Shown here: positions 23,350 through 36,694 of the stretch, piece after piece
How positions within the stretch are numbered: the stretch's first letter is position 1
Layout: the number at the start of each line of letters is the position of its first letter
Source: Archegozetes longisetosus
Lineage: Eukaryota; Arthropoda; Arachnida; Sarcoptiformes; Trhypochthoniidae
DNA length: 64,000 nt
Direction of reading: 5' to 3'
Assembly (NCBI GenBank): GCA_018873245.2
Contig: JAEMBT020000007.1
Span: 7,161,129-7,225,128, forward strand
Program-made: the position numbers and the translations under genes
Notes under the pieces: generated by a model
The model's input: only the letters and a program-made list of their open reading frames with translations
What the model was told of the DNA's origin: nothing
The model's database searches: none

Positions 23350-26300
23350 TTAAGTTATTTCGGGGGCATCAGACTCGGGAACAGGTGAAGGCGGAGGAGG
23401 ATAAGGATTATAATAGCTTCGTTCAGTGGCGGGCGATGGTGGGCCACTGAAGTCAGAGAAGTAATGACTTCTGGGGGTTGGAGGCGGAGGATAGGGATCG
23501 GAGTCATAGCTCAACTCAGCGTGAGAGTTGTCATAAAAAGTGTATTTGATGGGCGAAGGCTCACTGTCCTCGTACACATCAGTACTGCATGGAGTGGGTG
23601 GCGGACCTCTATTTTTCATCCAACGTTTCTTATGACGAGAAGGAAGAATGGCTCCTCTTGAACTTCTCGAGTGAGCCTGGGATGAACAGGAGCTCTCGGC
23701 ATAATTGCACTGAGACTGATCCGTAACTGGGCTGGGAGGAGGATTTAGGGTTTCTTTCGGGTAATTGTTCGTTGAGGAGCTGGTCGAAGACGCGCCGGTT
23801 ATGTTCCGTTCATATAACGGATCACTACTTTGTTTCAAATGCTGTCCCATATTGAATGACGCATTCATTGCTACTCTTCTCCCCAGTGTATTATCACCAT
23901 TTGATGTCATCGTATTGTTTCGTGGGTCACTTGTTTGTGAAGTTAATGGTCTTTGAACACCCATCAAGATATCATTGACACCATAATCTTTTTCTTCAAA
24001 TGCTGCGCCTCTACGTCTGCAGTGATAGAAAACAAATATCATGACCAGCACTACAGCCACTGCAATCAATATGACGAAAGTGTAAGTATTCCGCGGTTGA
24101 TTTTGATTATTATTCAGCTCTAACGGCATTCTATCCATTTTGTCGCGACAACTCTTAGGACTTTCATCAGCTCCATCGACACAATCTTCCTTTTCGTCGC
24201 AAACTTGAAACATACTTAAACAGTTTCGACCTGTTTTGCACTTGAACTCATCTAAACCGCAACACTGTTCATCGAATCCGTCCAAACAATCAGAAACTCC
24301 ATCACAAAGTACTGTATTGTCTAAACATTTTGGTTCGTCAGCGTTACTTCGTGGACATCGAAATTGCGTTTCGAGACATTGGGGACAATTGAATTCGTCT
24401 GATTTGTCTTCACATTCAGGAACGCCATCACATCGCCAAACATCTGGAATGCAATTAACTTTTCCGGTGTGGCATGCAAACTGATCGGGAGAACAAGTGG
24501 GAGGATTAATACACGTTCGCTCGTCGTTCGACAGAATGAGTCCTTTAGGACAGGCACATCTTCGATTGCTTTCGTTGTGAGCAATCAGGCACAAGTGGGT
24601 ACAGCCACCATTTTCGTTCTGTCAAAAACAATAATTTGTTAGATAGGGAACGAGGCTATGAGTGAAACTTTCGACTTAAATCCCAGAAACTATCGTTTGA
24701 TTATTATAGAAACATATTTATAAGAAAACCTATAGTTTTCCTTTCAACTGATAGGCCTTATAATGTTTCAGAAAAAGTTAATAAACTGAATAAAACTGAC
24801 CAGACATGACAATGAAGTAACATTAGTATCCATTTTGGCAACTGATATTATATCCATCAGGTGTAATATTCTGCTGTAAACCGTCTGCTTTCCAGTTCCA
24901 GACACTTTGTTGATCCTTTCAATCACTTTTTGATCGCGTTCGATCCAATATAAGTAGTTTCCAAATACAGCCAAAGAGATAGGATGCAAAACAGTTGCCC
25001 CAAAGATCAATCTACGATTATCGCCATCAAGATTACTGCACTCAATTGATTTGTGAGAAGTATCAGCCCAATACAACATATCAATCTCATTATCAACAGC
25101 AATAGCAGAAACGTCTTCAAGATTGCCTTCTATTATTGTCTTTCTGATAAGACCACGTATTGTCAATCTTTCAATCTTAGGTGGACTGATTCCATTGACC
25201 CAAAACAAATAACTAAGTTCACAAAAATGACATTAATAGTCGAAACTCGAATAATTCAGACATAAACATTTACATACCCTTTGATCAAATGCAATGCTAA
25301 AGATCGTGGTCTATCGTGATCGTCACTGAGAATAGCGCCAATGTTTTTACCGTCTAAACGCGTCACATTAATAGAATTTGAATGACTGCATGTCCAATAT
25401 ATGACTCTTGAATATGGATCTAATTCTATGTCGAAAGGAGAGTTCAAGTCGTGAGGATTCGGTACTACAATTGTAGTTCCGGTGCCGTTATTGTGGGCCC
25501 TTTTAATAGAGAAAGTTCTTCCATCAATCCAATAGATGTATTGTTCATAGGGATCATAAGCAATTGCTTTGACATTTTTCAAATTATGAATCGGTAGTGT
25601 TATGTCGGGTGCATCACTGGTTGAATCCATTACTAATCTAGTCATCATATTCTTCTGACTATACAGCAAAAAGCTTTCCGGTGCTATAAAAGTACAGAAA
25701 TGACAGCAAATCAATTATTTTACGTTCAAATCGAAGTCATATGATTAGTGATTGTGAAAAACTTACGCGAACATGTTTTGTTGTCTTCGTTGATAACATA
25801 ATGTGTAGAACAGGCACAATGATGAGCGTAAGCTCTTTGATTGTTATTGGAGGGCAATGCAAGGCACAAGTGATCACATCCACCATTATTTACAGCACAA
25901 GGATTCCAGCCAGACTGTCTCGAGTTGTGGTAAATCACTAGATCTATGACGAAATCTAAGTTCTTTTGAATCAATTCTCGATTCAACCCATTCGACTTAT
26001 TGGCTCTTTCTATACTATTAGTTTCCCAATCAGCCCAATACAAGTATTCTTGAAACACAGTCAGTCCATAAGGTTTAGCTAAACTATCTTTTAAGATAAC
26101 ATTTCGATTAGAGCCATCGAAGTCTGAAGATACAATTTTACTGGAATCGATGTCAACCCAATAAAGACGGCGTTCGCTATAACCTATGGTTAGACTATTG
26201 GCTCGTCCAGCATTGTTCACAATTATAATTCTTTGTGAACCGTCGAGTGCCGAACGTTCTATTCGTTCAACTGCTGCCCAATCGCTCCAAAACATTAAGC

Positions 26301-29207
26301 CTTCACTTGGATTTAAGGCTATAGATCTAGGATTGTCTAAATCTTTCCAAATCAAAACTTTACGACAGGTGCCATCAAGTTGTGACACTTCTATTCGATT
26401 GAATTCAGTGTCGGCCCAATAGAGGTTATGTGCAACCCAATCAACAGCAATGCCTTCAGGATATTCTAATCCAAATTCAATGATATGTTCAGCATTACTT
26501 CCATTCATAAAGGCTCGACTAATCATTTTCTGTTTAATATCTGTCCAATAAATTCGATTATCTTTGATATCAATATCAAAAGCTGTCGATTCTTGAATAC
26601 CAGCAATTGGTATTAAATCTAAATGATGGGATTCTAGTGATATGCGACTTATATCAACTCGACGTGAGAATAATAAGAAGGCTTCGGGAACTACGCAGGT
26701 CTTCAAATCGGTAGCCAATTCATAACCCATAGGACAGGCACACACAAAACGATGCTTTGGTTTGTAAAGACATAAATGACTACAGTTTCCATTATTTTCA
26801 GCACAAGGGTTTGAGCCGCGAATTCGATTTACTGATATAGCTTTCAGACCCATCAGATCAGGTAATTGATCGACTATTGTTTCTCTTTGTTCTCCAGTTG
26901 TCTTATGAACTCTTTCAACTGATCTTCTTTGCCAGTCACTCCAATAAACCCAATCGTTGAGTAAAGTAAAGCCAAAAACATGAGGTAGTTGATCGGAGAC
27001 TATTTCTTTGCGTTGAGTGCCATCAAAGTTAGACATTTCTATTTTATCAGTTTTTGCGTCGCACCAGTAGATTTTAGAAGAATCGTAGTCAACTGCCAGA
27101 CCATTAGGCCATCCAAGAGAACTACTAATTACAACACTTCTTTCAGACCCATCCAAAGCTGCGCGTTCTATCTTTGGCTTTGCACCCCAATCAGTCCAAA
27201 AGATCAAGCTTTAATAAAATGGATAAATAGTTCAAATATAATTGATTGAAAAACTGTTCAACTCGTAACAAACGTAATATAATAAATTAAGATATAGCTC
27301 ACTAAACTGAGCCAAAAAGTAAAAGAACTTTTAAGATGTGTCTTACCCTTCAATTGGATGCACAACAATGGCTCGCGGTTCATCCAAACCTTCAGTGAGC
27401 AGTATTTTTCTAGAGGTACCATTAAGTCGCGCCACTTCTATTCGATCAGTTCCAGTGTCAGTCCAATAAAAATTTCTAGCAATCCAATCAATGGCAATGC
27501 CGTCAGGATGGTGTACTTCAGTGAATATGATGTCTTCTTGTTGAGACCCATTAAGAAATGCACGTCTAATGACATGCACATCATCGTCAGTCCAATAAAT
27601 TTTTCCCTCAACCGGATCGAAATCTACAGCTATCGCATGTTTTATTCCACGTAATGGTAGGACAACATCTGTGTGATCAGGCGTGTCCAATGAAATACGA
27701 CGGATGTCGACGCGTCGCGCCAGTAATAGAAGTTCTTCAGCACCGGTGGCACATGTCTTCATGTCTTGCAATAATCGAACTCCTGTTGGACAACCACATG
27801 AATAGAATGGAGGTATAGATGAGAGAAGACACAGGTGAGAACAGCCGCCATTGTTATGATCACAGGGCGTTTCTGATGGCAACTGACGACCAGCTGAGTA
27901 GACATGGATATCCATTGGCGACAACTGACCACCCAAAATTTGTCTTCTTCGAGATCCTGTGTTTTTATTGCACGCATGAATGGCTCGCGTCGACCAATCA
28001 GTCCAGTAAATTAGATCACCCAATAGTGTCAATGCGAATGGATGTGGAAGATTGCCGTGAACTACAACCTTCCTATTACTTCCAGAGAAGTCCATCGAAG
28101 ATATAAACTTCAACTTAGCGTCGGCCCAATACAACCGCTTTGCCTCGTAATCGATAGTTAGCCCGTTTGGCCAAAAGATGTTTTCTTTGACGACAACGCT
28201 TCTGGTGACAGGATCGCCGTCCATCGAAGCTCTCTCAATCTTTGGAACTTCTCCCCAATCAGTCCAAAACATTAGGCTTTTGTGAAGAAAAACAATACAT
28301 TAAAGACTTGATTATTAGGAGTCTAATTTGAGAACAAAAAGATTCTTACACGAAACCCTTTCATAAAGATTGCATAAGAGAAGAGTTAAAGAGGAATAAG
28401 ATTATGGAAAGTTCAAGTTATTCAATCAAAATGTTACCCTTCATTAGGAACTAGTGCTATAGCTCTGGGCTGATCCAGATCTTTCCAAAATAATACTTTG
28501 CGATCACTTCCATCAAAACGGCTCACTTCTATACGATTTGTCTCGGAATCAGTCCAATATAGTTTTTTCGTCAGCCAATCACATGCTAGACCATCAGGTG
28601 ATACAATTCCTGAGGTTATTATGTTGAATTCAGATCTTGAACTGCCATTTATTTTGATTCCTATAGTAACCATTAAAATATATACAATGTTGACATCAAA
28701 TCAAATTAAAAGATTAAAAGACAAGTAAACAGCTATCGAACAAAAGTTTGTTTTGCGTCAAGTTTTTGTTTGATAATAAACGAAAGAAATGCCAATAGAT
28801 TAATACCTTTAATCATTTCGAGTCCGATGTCGGTCCAGAATATAATACTATCAGCAAAATAAAAGTCAAGAGCAGCTGCTTCTTCCAACTGACTCACTAT
28901 TATCGATGCGTTCGATCTCTGATGGTCAGCATTTAATAAACGAATATCTTTACGATTGGCAAATAATAGATATGTCGGTCGATTGACTCCTGAACAACAA
29001 ACAAGCTATAAGTTATGAAACTTTTCCAAATCAATAAATACCTGATGAAAATGTTGGAAAAATAAATAATATAATTAATAAATATATCGCTACACAGTTC
29101 CTTTCATTTGTTCGAAATGTTCGGTAGAAATGATTAGATTTTTGGCTATTAATGACACCATTCGATGACATCAAATCATCACAAACTTTATTATTGTTGA
29201 AGTTCAT
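23350..29207 (-). CDS. LRP6: LDL-receptor-related protein 5/6 (arrow), Wnt co-receptor
   Basis: Single-pass membrane co-receptor for Wnt with Frizzled; its tail recruits Axin. Exons are 29207-29042, 28989-28807, 28660-28438, 28276-27347, 27208-25767, 25683-25278, 25212-24801 and 24618-23350 (1676 aa; human LRP6 1613). Exon 1 encodes a 36-residue leader, then the hydrophobic signal [16 protein letters not shown]. Four YWTD beta-propellers with intervening EGF domains follow (for example [51 protein letters not shown]). Three LDLa repeats begin at about residue 1293, and the transmembrane helix is [19 protein letters not shown]. The cytoplasmic tail has five PPPSP-type phospho-motifs: [41 protein letters not shown] and [10 protein letters not shown]. 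Domain order and all five motifs match LRP5/6. Arrow is the arthropod name. Confidence 0.97.
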
Positions 29208-29541
29208 TTTGAAACTAATTTGATTTTAAGACATTTGAACGTAAAGAGAAATAGAATTGAAGAGAAAGAAATCGATATGAGAAGAAATGAGAGTAACAGA
29301 AAGTAATGAAATCATTGTGTAATCGAATGACCAGTTATTGGTAGTAAAACATAAACAAAATTAAAGTAAAAAATTAAGTATAAATTTGTAAATAAAAACT
29401 AGCGCTTAATAGTAGGCATTGAACGAATGCCAATACTATTACATTCCTCTATTGTCCTGTCATTTAGGCATCAAAAGGCCATATTGTAAAAGAGGTGCTT
29501 TACTCCGGCTTAAGCCACTCCTCTCTACACTCGCAAACCAA

Positions 29542-29749
29542 TCAAAAAAGTTTGCCCAAAAACATCATCACTTTGGCATTCAGTACTGACGCCAAGTTTT
29601 TCTTAAGCACAGCGTGAGGACTATTGAGAAAAACCAAACAAATCTGACAGCTTTCAGATTTACTGCACTTAATGATGTGGTTCTCATTCATCAGTTTATA
29701 TGCGGCTTCTCTTTCTAACCATTTCTTATAACTTTCGCTTAATCTCTGT
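29542..29749 (-). other. Possible exon or relic, Cys-containing, unrecognised
   Basis: A minus-strand open stretch follows a possible acceptor (ATACAG/AGATTA). It reads RLSESYKKWLEREAAYKLMN, then a segment with Cys spacing IIKCSKSESCQICLVFL. It looks more protein-like than its surroundings, but the continuation is unclear, no ATG precedes it and I do not recognise the family. It could be a relic of a mobile element or an isolated exon. Confidence 0.25.
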
Positions 29750-30518
29750 ATTGACAAATGTTTCAGTTTTTAGCTCGCAAATCATTTTTATTGAACTTTG
29801 ATTTATTATGCAATCGACGCACAGAAGTGAATATCTCATTCCTGAACAGATACATTTCTCTAGTCTTCAAAGTTCTAGATCTTAATTGATATACGTTCAT
29901 CTTCTAATTTTCAACTTGTCAATAAATATTAGAAAATCATAAAATCAAGCACAGCTTTCACAGAATATCTGAAATTAGATTCTTAGTCCATACTAAGCAA
30001 AGCTAGTCTGAAAATCTCTCACTCAACCCCATCAAGCATAAGAAGTTTGTTGACTTAGCTTTAACTCATAAAATATGAAATAATTTTAGTTTCAGACTCA
30101 AAAAGTCATCAAACACCAAATGAATTGTAGGCCCATATCATTGAAATAGGTAAGAAAAGAGTTAAAGCTCTCTGCAGAGTCGAAGCCACACTTTTGGGTC
30201 ACTTTGTATGCACTAAGGACTAATGAATTTTACCTCGCCCTATGTTAAGGTTTGACAAAAGTTATATCGAATCAGATTTTAGGTTTATTCGCAATAAATG
30301 CACTTTTCTGGCAAACGCTACTATGATTAAAGAAATGAAATTTTTGATGAGTTGAGCGCCAAAAAGTCTAACACTGACCCGTAGACCCCCTATGGCTAGG
30401 GTTAATGTAACTTTTGATTTTTGTTTTATTTGACTTTAAAATAAGCTATTTTAGAGAATATAAATAAAGTGATAAAGCTACTCAATCTATAAGTTTAAAA
30501 GCATCGATTATTTAACTT

Positions 30519-30595
30519 AAGTGGCCCAGTGGTTAGTGTAATGACCACTAGTAGAATAGGGTCGGGTTCGCGTACACTGTTGACAATTTCTTTTT
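30519..30595 (+). mobile_element. tRNA-like sequence, probable SINE head
   Basis: GTGGCCCAGTGGTTAGTGTA matches a Pol III A box / tRNA D-arm (TGGCNNAGTGG). GGGTCGGGTTCGCGTAC about 30 bases later resembles a T-arm/B box (GGTTCGNNNCC). A T5 run follows at about 30591. It does not fold into a full tRNA with a paired acceptor stem, so I favour a tRNA-derived SINE or tRNA relic. Confidence 0.5.
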
Positions 30596-30684
30596 AATAT
30601 CAAAATATGATTTTTGCTTGAATCTTTCATTGGAAAATTTAACTTACTATGCGTTTGCCTTAATATTGTAAAGATTAGAACAAC

Positions 30685-31194
30685 TTATTTAGTTGATTAG
30701 CAATAAATGTATGCAACACATGATTATTACATGACTAATTGAGTTTTATCGATATAATTTGAAACGAAGTTGTTTCTCAATTGTACATTATCAGTTGAGC
30801 TTTATTGTATATAATGAGATGTAATTCTTAGCAAATTTGATTCCATACTTAATTTGTCGCTTAGTTTCATGGTCATTGTTGGTTCGTTCAGTTTCCTCTT
30901 GATTATTTTATAATTGACTACAACATCGGAAATTTTTGACTTGGCATAGTCAGATGTTATAGTCAACTATAAAATAATCAAAAGGAACTGAACGAACCAA
31001 TAACAAACATGAAACTAAGCAATAAATTAAGTATGAAATCAAATTTGCTAAGAATTACATCTCATTATATACAGTAAAGCTCAACTGATAATATACAATT
31101 GAGAAACAACTTCGTTTCAAATTATATCGATAAAACTCAATTAGTCATGTAATAATCATGTGTTGCATACATTTATTGCTAATCAACTAAATAA
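30685..31194. repeat. Large near-perfect palindrome (about 243-bp arms, 25-bp loop)
   Basis: The left arm 30685-30927 is repeated inverted at 30953-31194 with a 25-bp spacer. By eye the outer about 165 bp differ at about 3 positions, and the inner about 77 bp next to the loop at about 10 (overall about 95% identity). There is no ORF. As DNA it could extrude a cruciform; as RNA it would be a hairpin of about 240 bp. Confidence 0.85.
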
Positions 31195-31707
31195 CAAACA
31201 GTTGCTGTGATTTATCTGAGTGTAAAAATAAATGATTGCAATGAATTAAACTCTGAAAACTGCTATTCTTTAAAATTGATGTACCAATGCATGTATTGTA
31301 AAGTGAGAAAGTTTTAAAGATTTTGATTAGATTTTTCTATCATCTGCTTATAAACCATTACCCCCGGAGATTGACAATCAGTATTAAAAGGTCCAACATC
31401 TACAGTGGCGTTTGACGACTTTTTGAGTCTGAAACTAAAATTGTTTGAAACTACGATTTGAATGAGTGATCAAAACCAAGTTTGAGTATGTCTTTATTTC
31501 ATATTCAAAGGCTACAAATTTTGACAATACTTACGAAAACTCTTACTTACCTACAGTTACCATATTTTAAATTAAGTTAAAAAATTTACTAATTAGGAAA
31601 ATGTTTGTAAATCAAATCATTTAGAATTAAGTTAATCTTATGATTATCGATCGAAAATAAAAATAATGAATGTTAGGAAGTTAAAGTCTATTTCGAATGA
31701 TTTGTGG

Positions 31708-34700
31708 TTAAGGCGAATCGTCTTTAGTATTATAAGCGACATAAGTCGGTTGGCTATAGTTTTGAGCTTGAAATTGATCGAAAGATGAGGAATTACTGTT
31801 ATCACCATAACCACTATGAAATGGTTCGTTTTCATAGATATCATTATTAGAATAGAGACCATCTTCATGCTCTCCTTTCATGTCATTCTTTAAGTCCATC
31901 TTATCAGTTCTTCCGTTGTCGTACTCCCGATGACGTTTTCTTTCCCGACTATGACTTCTACTCTTTCCATGTCTTTTTCGTGACTTTTCGAACTCTTTGT
32001 CTCTGCTACGACTTCGTTTGTCGATTCCATCACCACCAGCTTGTTCTTCGCTATAAGATGAGTCTCTAGTACTTCTGGAGCGATCGAGTCTTCGGTGACT
32101 GTCATAACGACTACTCCTTCTATCTCTATCTCTATCTCTATCTTTAGGACTTTTACTTCTCCTACGCTTATCCCTATCACGATCTCTACTCCGACTCCTC
32201 CTCTTCTCACTTCGATCCCTATCTTTATCTCTTTTCTGTTCTTTCTCATACCGGTCTCTTTGATCCCTTTATTCATAAAGAGAAACTTAATTTTCATCCA
32301 AACAGAATAGCTTTATTTGTAAAGACAAACCTTTCATCGTTTTTAGAGTCATCTCTACCCGAATGTTTGACATTTTCATCGGGTGCTCCTTTTCGAGTGC
32401 CACCTAAACCTCCACCTAGAGATTAAAATCAAACAGATTAAGTAATTGCAATAAACAATCACAAGACATAATAATTGCTGATTGGCAAACAGAGCAAAGT
32501 ATGTAAACATAATACATACCAAGCCTACGAGGGAGCCATCCTTTAACAGTTCGACCCCTTTCCACATCGACCAAAACCCTTTTGCCATCAATTTTCTTAC
32601 CGTCTGCATGTTTATAGGCAGCTGTACAAAAGTGCAAAACCAGATAAAATTGATACTTACCAACAGTATCAATACCTACCATATTTCTAACTAACTTACC
32701 TTAGACTCTAACTAATGAGTGCATTTAAGCAAAGCATTCATTTGTTCGCAATTTTTAAACAACAAAAAGTCGCATAGCTCTTCTTCAACATTCTCATTAA
32801 AGGACCTCTACTTATAGGTTATCTAACTAAACAAACACACTCTATTGCATCTTCTCATTGAACTAAGAGTATTACGTTAGGTATTATCTGATGTCTTTTA
32901 ATCTTAGTGCTGACTAACATTACGTGACATCAGTTACCAATTTTAACTTTCCCACTATAGCTAATTAGTGATAGCTTGTATTAATTTTATTCTCTTTTGA
33001 GTGACTAATAAAACTTTAGATACCGATCATCTCTGGCAAATAAAAGCTTGAATTCTCTATTAATAATCTGATTTATTCACTTTGTCTATCAATTGAATTG
33101 AAAGCAGGACTTCTTGCTATTGAATGCGAACAAATGACAAGTAATTCAACTTTTGATCGCTAATAAATGTTTTAATCTTATGGATCAATGTAATCAGCAT
33201 GAGACAGGACTTGGATTGTACAAATAATCAATCAGAGAGCTCTGACTATATTTTCTATTTTAACATTGGGAAAATAAAAACGAAAATAATCTAAAAATTA
33301 CATTTTGTTTAACTCTGAATTGAATGGCCGCATGCGATAATAATTGAAATGATAAATCACTGAATCATTACTGGTAAACATGACTGACTGGATATTTGTT
33401 CCAAACTCATTCTTTCATCTAACTTGTAAGTTATCTTATTTTGATTTTGATCTGATTACTGAGCGCCTAACTGTTGAATGCTATAAATTGAAGGAAAAAT
33501 CTAATAAACAGAGCCTTACCGAAGATTACCAAAACACCTATAAATAACTTACATATCATATACAAACCAAAGTTTTTCTTAAACTATAGGTCATGAAATG
33601 GCTTCACCAAAAAAGTTGGGCCAAATATAAAGCTGCATAAAGATAAGGTATAGAAGGATAAGTGAGCCCTTTATAAACTTACAATTACATTAACTATTAA
33701 TTGGAATCAAATTTCGTAAATATTCTCACTTAATATTTACTGATTTGAATACTCCTAGAACTAGATCGTCAATTACTTATCCAGAATCAGTTCAATTGTC
33801 CTTTTGGCCAAACATATCATTAAGTGATATAAGGTATAGACTATTGCGGATTAGCGAACTGGCACTTACCCCGAAGTGCATCGAATCGGTTTAATTTAAA
33901 CTAAACTATTAATTTATATTACCTCCAAATACAAACTCGCGCTCAAATGATACATAAAACTATAAATTAAATTAAATTGACTTACAGTGCATTTCCCTCT
34001 CGTGTTCGAACTCGATAAAAGCATAGCCACGCGGTTTGCCACTGACCTTATCGTGAACCAATACAATCTAATATTCAAATCATTTAAATTAATACAAATA
34101 CATCTATGCTTTCAATCAGTCATGCCTTTTTAATAGGCCCATAGGTTTCAAATTCTCGTCTCAGTTTGGTTTCTGTGGTGTCGTAATTAACTCGTGCCAC
34201 AAATAGTGTTTTGTAAGGATCTGTTGTCGCATTACTACTACTATGAGGATCCCCTAAACAATAGTTAACAAAACGTTTGTGTTAATTATTCAGAAATATT
34301 GCTGTAAACCATGTTTGCCATAAGGAAGCCCGTAAGGCCAAGATTTTTGGCTCACAATGAGGCCAATATCTAACTCGAGTCAAAAATGGGAGAATTAGTA
34401 CATAATATTGATATCAAAAATAATTTTTAAAAATGTTTAGCTATCGCTAAAATTTGGGCTACGAGACAAAACTATGGAAAACACTGTTATACAGCACGAC
34501 TGTATAATAATCTGATGAACGAATGCTGAATTAAATGTAAATAATGGATAGTATAATGGATGATATGTTGCATACAAAGAGCAATTCCTTGTTCCAACTT
34601 ATAGGCGGCTTTTTCCGCCCGTTCGCGTCTTTTTCTTTCTAATCTTTCTTCACGCGTTTCAACTCTTGCCGGCAATGGTGTGTCCTTTGGGTCCTTCAAA

Positions 34701-34905
34701 TCAATTATCGATAAAACGAGTTAGTGTTATAACCAATACAATTGGTTAAATGAGCTTATACCTCAAAGTTGGACAAGAATTGTCCGACGCCTGAATAGCC
34801 TCGAGTTTTCTTCTCATGTGGCAATTTCTGCGCCGGCGGTAAGAATGGAATTGGTTCTCGAGGCGCGAAAAGAGCCAATAGATTTGGCGGAAGATATTGT
34901 GTCAT
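31708..34905 (-). CDS. snRNP-U1-70K: U1 small nuclear ribonucleoprotein 70 kDa
   Basis: Binds stem-loop I of U1 snRNA and helps define 5' splice sites in the nucleus. Exons are 34905-34762, 34693-34576, 34253-34126, 34067-33986, 32621-32520, 32415-32331 and 32266-31708, 405 residues (human 437). The N-terminus [20 protein letters not shown] and the helix [18 protein letters not shown] are conserved. The RRM (about residues 101-185) has [20 protein letters not shown] and RNP1-type [15 protein letters not shown], followed by [20 protein letters not shown] and [17 protein letters not shown]. An Arg-Asp/Arg-Ser/Glu tail occupies residues about 225-350, and the C-terminus is polar. Intron 3 has a GC donor (AAAAAG/GCATGA), since no GT fits the conserved joint GPIKK/IVLVH. 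Intron 4 is about 1.36 kb, unusually long here. Confidence 0.96.
32622..33985 (-). other. U1-70K intron 4, long
   Basis: A 1.36-kb AT-rich intron between RRM exons, roughly 20 times longer than most introns here. I see no ORF, RNA gene or repeat in it. In many species the long intron of this gene carries a regulated poison exon; nothing in the sequence proves that here. Confidence 0.6.
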
Positions 34906-35502
<597 letters not shown>

Positions 35503-35906
35503 TTTATTTGATTGATTAAAATATTTGCGGCTAACTAAACATACTGTAAATTTTCAAATTTTATTACGAAACAACCTATCCTCCTATTCATTTTGACATC
35601 TAAATTGTAAATTAGATCCTAATTCAATAATAAATGTAAAACTCATCACTGCTTTTGAGTCATTTGATTTGCTAACGTGCCAAACTTTCAACTATTGATC
35701 TTCAATATAAACCAATTTGCCAGTAATAGATTTGAGGCATTATCGTAATTATAATCGACAGAATTGAATAAGTGCAATACTTAGAAAGTTATACCAGACA
35801 GTCTTAAAACTACAGATTATAACAGCTTTAAATAGGATTTCAAAACAAATAAATTTAAAACAAGTTACTGGAAAAACATTCTTTTATTAATTAATGATCA
35901 AATAAT

Positions 35907-36694
35907 CTAAGCAGTCAGGACACAGGCACCTCCAACTGATTTAATTTTAGCTTCGGCGTTTTTACTGAAAAATCTAGCCTTTACTATAACAGGTTGCTTC
36001 GGAAGTCTTCCTTTGCCCAACACTTTGAAATAGCCCTTAAATAACACAAGCGATTAGTTTGGATCAAAAATTCAATCATTCAAAAGCTTACGTGTTTAAT
36101 GACATCAATGACGGGTGCCTTTCCTTCACCATTGTTTTTGTAATTCTCACGCGCACGATCGCCAACTAACGACCAAATCTGTTCGATATTAATGGTGGGC
36201 AAATAGTGTTTAAGACTATTTTGTTTCAGATGAAAGTTTCTCATTCCAACTTTGCCGAAATATCCAGGATGGCTATTAGAAGACGAAATTATGATAAATT
36301 AATATCCGATTTATTTCTAATAAGGAGTAAAAGACTGACTATTTATCAAAATTAATTCTGTGGTGATGTTGACCGCCAGCATTACCTCTACCGCCAGGAT
36401 GTTTGCGGTGTTTACCTATATATCAAAATTGATGATAATTTAATGGTTCAGTATTGAGTATTAGATAATGTGACAAATCAAATGCTGTCCTACCGATACG
36501 TCCATGCCCGTGAGACACGTGTCCACGCAATTTACGAGTCTTCTTGAATCGAGTCGGCTGTTAATTAAAAAATGACTTATCATTAATTCAATATTCCTTA
36601 ATCTTACTCAATATTGAAATAGTTTCAATATAAAAATTAATGTTAAATCAATAAAAAATGATTAAAATTAAAATAAATTGAAAAAACTCACCAT
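35907..36694 (-). CDS. RpL27A: 60S ribosomal protein L27a (uL15)
   Basis: Large-subunit ribosomal protein. Exons are 36694-36692 (the ATG alone), 36557-36494, 36415-36340, 36272-36092 and 36035-35907, 150 residues (human 148). After Met it reads [76 protein letters not shown], and ends [11 protein letters not shown]. An intron directly after the start codon is typical of ribosomal-protein genes. A pyrimidine-rich stretch on the coding strand just upstream (36713-36727, CTTCTGTTCCTTTTCC-like) could be the 5' TOP start site, which would put translation under growth control. Confidence 0.97.

Larger units (their letters stand above)
30078..31450. repeat. Outer inverted repeat pair (about 40-46 bp) enclosing a palindrome
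   Basis: The sequence at about 30078-30123 (AATAATTTTAGTTTCAGACT through AAAAAGTC) recurs inverted at about 31405-31450 (GACTTTTTGAGTCTGAAACT followed by AAAATT), with roughly 33 of 37 positions equal in the best block. The pair brackets about 1.28 kb holding the tRNA-like sequence and the long palindrome, so the whole may be one composite element. Confidence 0.55.
29208..31707. other. Repeat-rich intergenic region LRP5/6 to U1-70K
   Basis: 2.5 kb without a convincing gene. It contains a Cys-bearing minus ORF of unclear status (29757-29542), an outer inverted repeat (30078-30123 with 31405-31450), a tRNA-like head (30519-30590) and a large palindrome (30685-31194), each listed separately. 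Confidence 0.6.

Noticed and set aside
31890-32297. Minus-strand Ile/Glu/Val-rich ORF
   Set aside because: It is the wrong frame of the Arg-Ser/Arg-Asp tail of U1-70K.
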